Made by a program: the position numbers and the translations under genes. A stretch of 64,000 nt of DNA from Chitinophaga sp. Ak27. Lineage in GTDB: Bacteria > Bacteroidota > Bacteroidia > Chitinophagales > Chitinophagaceae. How positions within the stretch are numbered: position 1 is the first letter of the stretch; every line of letters starts with the position of its first letter. Where the stretch lies: assembly GCF_012726295.1 (NCBI RefSeq), contig NZ_JABAOB010000010.1, forward strand, positions 1 to 64,000, read 5' to 3'. This document shows positions 62,417-64,000 of the stretch, one piece after another. The notes under the pieces are model-generated. The model made no database searches. It saw nothing but the letters and a program-made list of their open reading frames with translations, and was not told the DNA's origin.

Positions 62417-64000
62417 TTAATAATCCATACCCATACCGTGGCCACCACCACCCATTGCAGGAGCAGCAGCTTTAGGTTCTGGTTTGTCTGCGATTACGCA
62501 TTCGGTAGTCAGCAGCATAGCAGCGATAGAAGCAGCGTTTTCCAGTGCGATACGGCTTACTTTAGTAGGATCGATTACACCTGCAGCCAGTAAGTTTTCG
62601 TATTTCTCGGAACGGGCGTTGAAACCGTAGTCCCCTTTACCTTCTTTCACTTTCTGTACTACGATAGAACCTTCGATACCGGCGTTAGCGGTGATCTGAC
62701 GTAATGGTTCTTCGATAGCGCGTTTAACGATAGAGATACCGGTTTGCTCGTCTTCGTTGTCGCCTTTCAGATTTTCCAGGGCTTCGATAGAGCGGATGTA
62801 AGCAACACCACCACCAGGTACGATACCTTCTTCAACAGCAGCGCGGGTAGCGTGTAATGCGTCATCAACGCGGTCTTTCTTTTCTTTCATTTCTACTTCA
62901 GTAGCGGCACCTACGTACAGTACAGCCACACCACCGCTTAATTTAGCGAGACGTTCCTGTAATTTTTCGCGATCGTAGTCAGAAGTAGTTACTTCGATCT
63001 GTGCTTTAATTTGTCCGATACGGCCCTGGATAGCGTCTTTTTCGCCTCTACCGCCTACGATAGTAGTGTTATCTTTATCGATAGTGATAGATTCTGCTTT
63101 ACCGAGATAAGTCAGGTCAGCATTTTCCAGTTTGTAACCTTGTTCTTCGCTGATAACGATACCACCGGTGAGGGTAGCAATGTCCTGCAGCATATCTTTT
63201 CTTCTGTCGCCAAAGCCAGGAGCTTTAACAGCAGCAACTTTCAGGGTACCACGCAGTTTATTTACCACCAGGGTAGCCAGTGCTTCACCTTCCAGGTCTT
63301 CAGAGATGATTACCAATGGAGCGCCTTGCTGAGCTACTTTTTCCAGGATGTGCAGGATATCCTTCATGGTACTGATCTTCTTGTCGTAGATCAGGATGTA
63401 AGGGTTAGCCAGTTCAGCCTGCATTTTTTCGCTGTTGGTAATGAAGTAAGGAGACAGATAACCGCGATCGAATTGCATACCTTCTACTACTTCTACAGTA
63501 GTGTCGGTACCTTTTGCTTCTTCTACGGTGATTACGCCATCTTTGGTTACTTTCTGCATTGCCTGGGCAATCAGTTTACCGATTTCGCTATCATTGTTAG
63601 CGGAAATAGAAGCCACCTGTTCAATTTTCTGGGTGTCGTTACCAACACTTTCAGATTGTTTTTTCAGGTTATCCACGATTGCTTTTACAGCTTTGTCGAT
63701 ACCACGTTTCAGGTCCATTGGGTTAGCACCGGCAGCTACGTTTTTCAAACCTTCGCCGATGATAGCCTGTGCCAATACGGTAGCAGTGGTAGTACCATCA
63801 CCTGCCAGATCAGCAGTTTTGGAGGCTACTTCTTTTACCATTTGCGCACCCATATTTTCGATAGCGTCTTCCAGTTCAATTTCTTTCGCAACAGTAACAC
63901 CATCTTTAGTTACGCCGGGAGCACCGAATTTCTTTTCGATAACTACGTTACGACCTTTAGGTCCCAGGGTTACTTTAACGGCATCAGCCAGTACGTCCAC
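62417..64000 (-). CDS. groL: 60-kDa chaperonin GroEL, N-terminus cut by window edge
   Basis: 527 residues are visible, lacking only about 18 at the N-terminus: the frame opens with KGRNVVIEKKFGAPGVTKDG, which follows the usual start of GroEL after a short missing segment. ATPase motif GDGTTTATVLAQAI, GGVAVLYVGAATEVEMKEKK, VEEGIVPGGGVAYIRS, and the C-terminal Gly/Met tail (GGGGHGMGMDY) are present. It folds proteins with GroES, whose gene is expected just outside the window. The end of the window is not its start codon. Confidence 0.97.
   Translation of the reverse strand: MDVLADAVKVTLGPKGRNVVIEKKFGAPGVTKDGVTVAKEIELEDAIENMGAQMVKEVASKTADLAGDGTTTATVLAQAIIGEGLKNVAAGANPMDLKRGIDKAVKAIVDNLKKQSESVGNDTQKIEQVASISANNDSEIGKLIAQAMQKVTKDGVITVEEAKGTDTTVEVVEGMQFDRGYLSPYFITNSEKMQAELANPYILIYDKKISTMKDILHILEKVAQQGAPLVIISEDLEGEALATLVVNKLRGTLKVAAVKAPGFGDRRKDMLQDIATLTGGIVISEEQGYKLENADLTYLGKAESITIDKDNTTIVGGRGEKDAIQGRIGQIKAQIEVTTSDYDREKLQERLAKLSGGVAVLYVGAATEVEMKEKKDRVDDALHATRAAVEEGIVPGGGVAYIRSIEALENLKGDNEDEQTGISIVKRAIEEPLRQITANAGIEGSIVVQKVKEGKGDYGFNARSEKYENLLAAGVIDPTKVSRIALENAASIAAMLLTTECVIADKPEPKAAAPAMGGGGHGMGMDY

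Overview
The window reads as a chromosomal segment of a Bacteroidota bacterium, most likely family Chitinophagaceae and Chitinophaga-like. The grounds are: start-proximal promoters of the Bacteroidota form TTG-N19-TAnnTTTG; a short principal sigma factor lacking region 1.1; a TonB-dependent receptor paired with DUF4249; a RsmD/DUF3822 pair; an unusually long Lgt; a Bacteroidota GlmU-like protein; and GIN-domain envelope proteins. About 60 protein genes are supported, two of them cut by the window edges (lptD at the left, groEL at the right). I see no rRNA, tRNA, CRISPR array, prophage, insertion sequence or recognisable defence island.

Layout. 1-5.5 kb is an envelope-biogenesis cluster: lptD divergent from a PG amidase, an MCE/MlaD protein and an LptA/OstA-like protein. 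5.5-13.7 kb holds nhaA, a small OM protein, the bifunctional NAD(P)HX repair enzyme, the membrane pyrophosphatase, an NAD(P)-binding oxidoreductase, an AraC-type regulator and a small HMA-like protein. 13.8-22.2 kb holds a TonB receptor/DUF4249 pair, a sterol-desaturase-like enzyme, a BlaI/M56 regulatory pair and a secreted C1 peptidase. 22.3-26.8 kb holds acylphosphatase, a 2H-type protein, tpiA, a GlmU-like protein, L31 type B and YajQ. 26.8-32.6 kb is an ECF sigma/anti-sigma operon with two secreted GIN-like proteins, then a large OM receptor. 33-44 kb is mixed housekeeping and redox (DUF2167, hemerythrin, lgt, bacilliredoxin, Hsp20, fold-III decarboxylase, WbqC, LEA-type lipoprotein, secreted HMA protein, pyrE, Nudix). 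44-53 kb holds a thioesterase, coaD, rsmD, DUF3822, MATE, TPR, folB, trxB, a second DUF4249 and rpoD. 53-64 kb holds threonine aldolase, valS, a peptidase-MA/propeller/barrel protein, serine dehydratase, two FKBP lipoproteins and groEL.

Most unusual signal. Four intergenic long inverted repeats (near 17.1, 32.9, 43.4 and 61.2 kb) share one architecture. Each arm is a run of three or four heptamers of form NNAAAGC ending in AAAAAGC, then TATTA. The arms of one copy match each other almost perfectly, while the outer heptamers differ between copies. I do not know a named family for them. Second are two apparent regulator-operator systems: TACGA-N6-TCGTA twice in the blaI promoter, and an AT(C/T)CGTTT direct repeat with 21-bp period both before the AraC-type gene and in the promoter of the oxidoreductase that converges on it.

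All function calls come from reading translated sequence and motif recognition; no database search was run.
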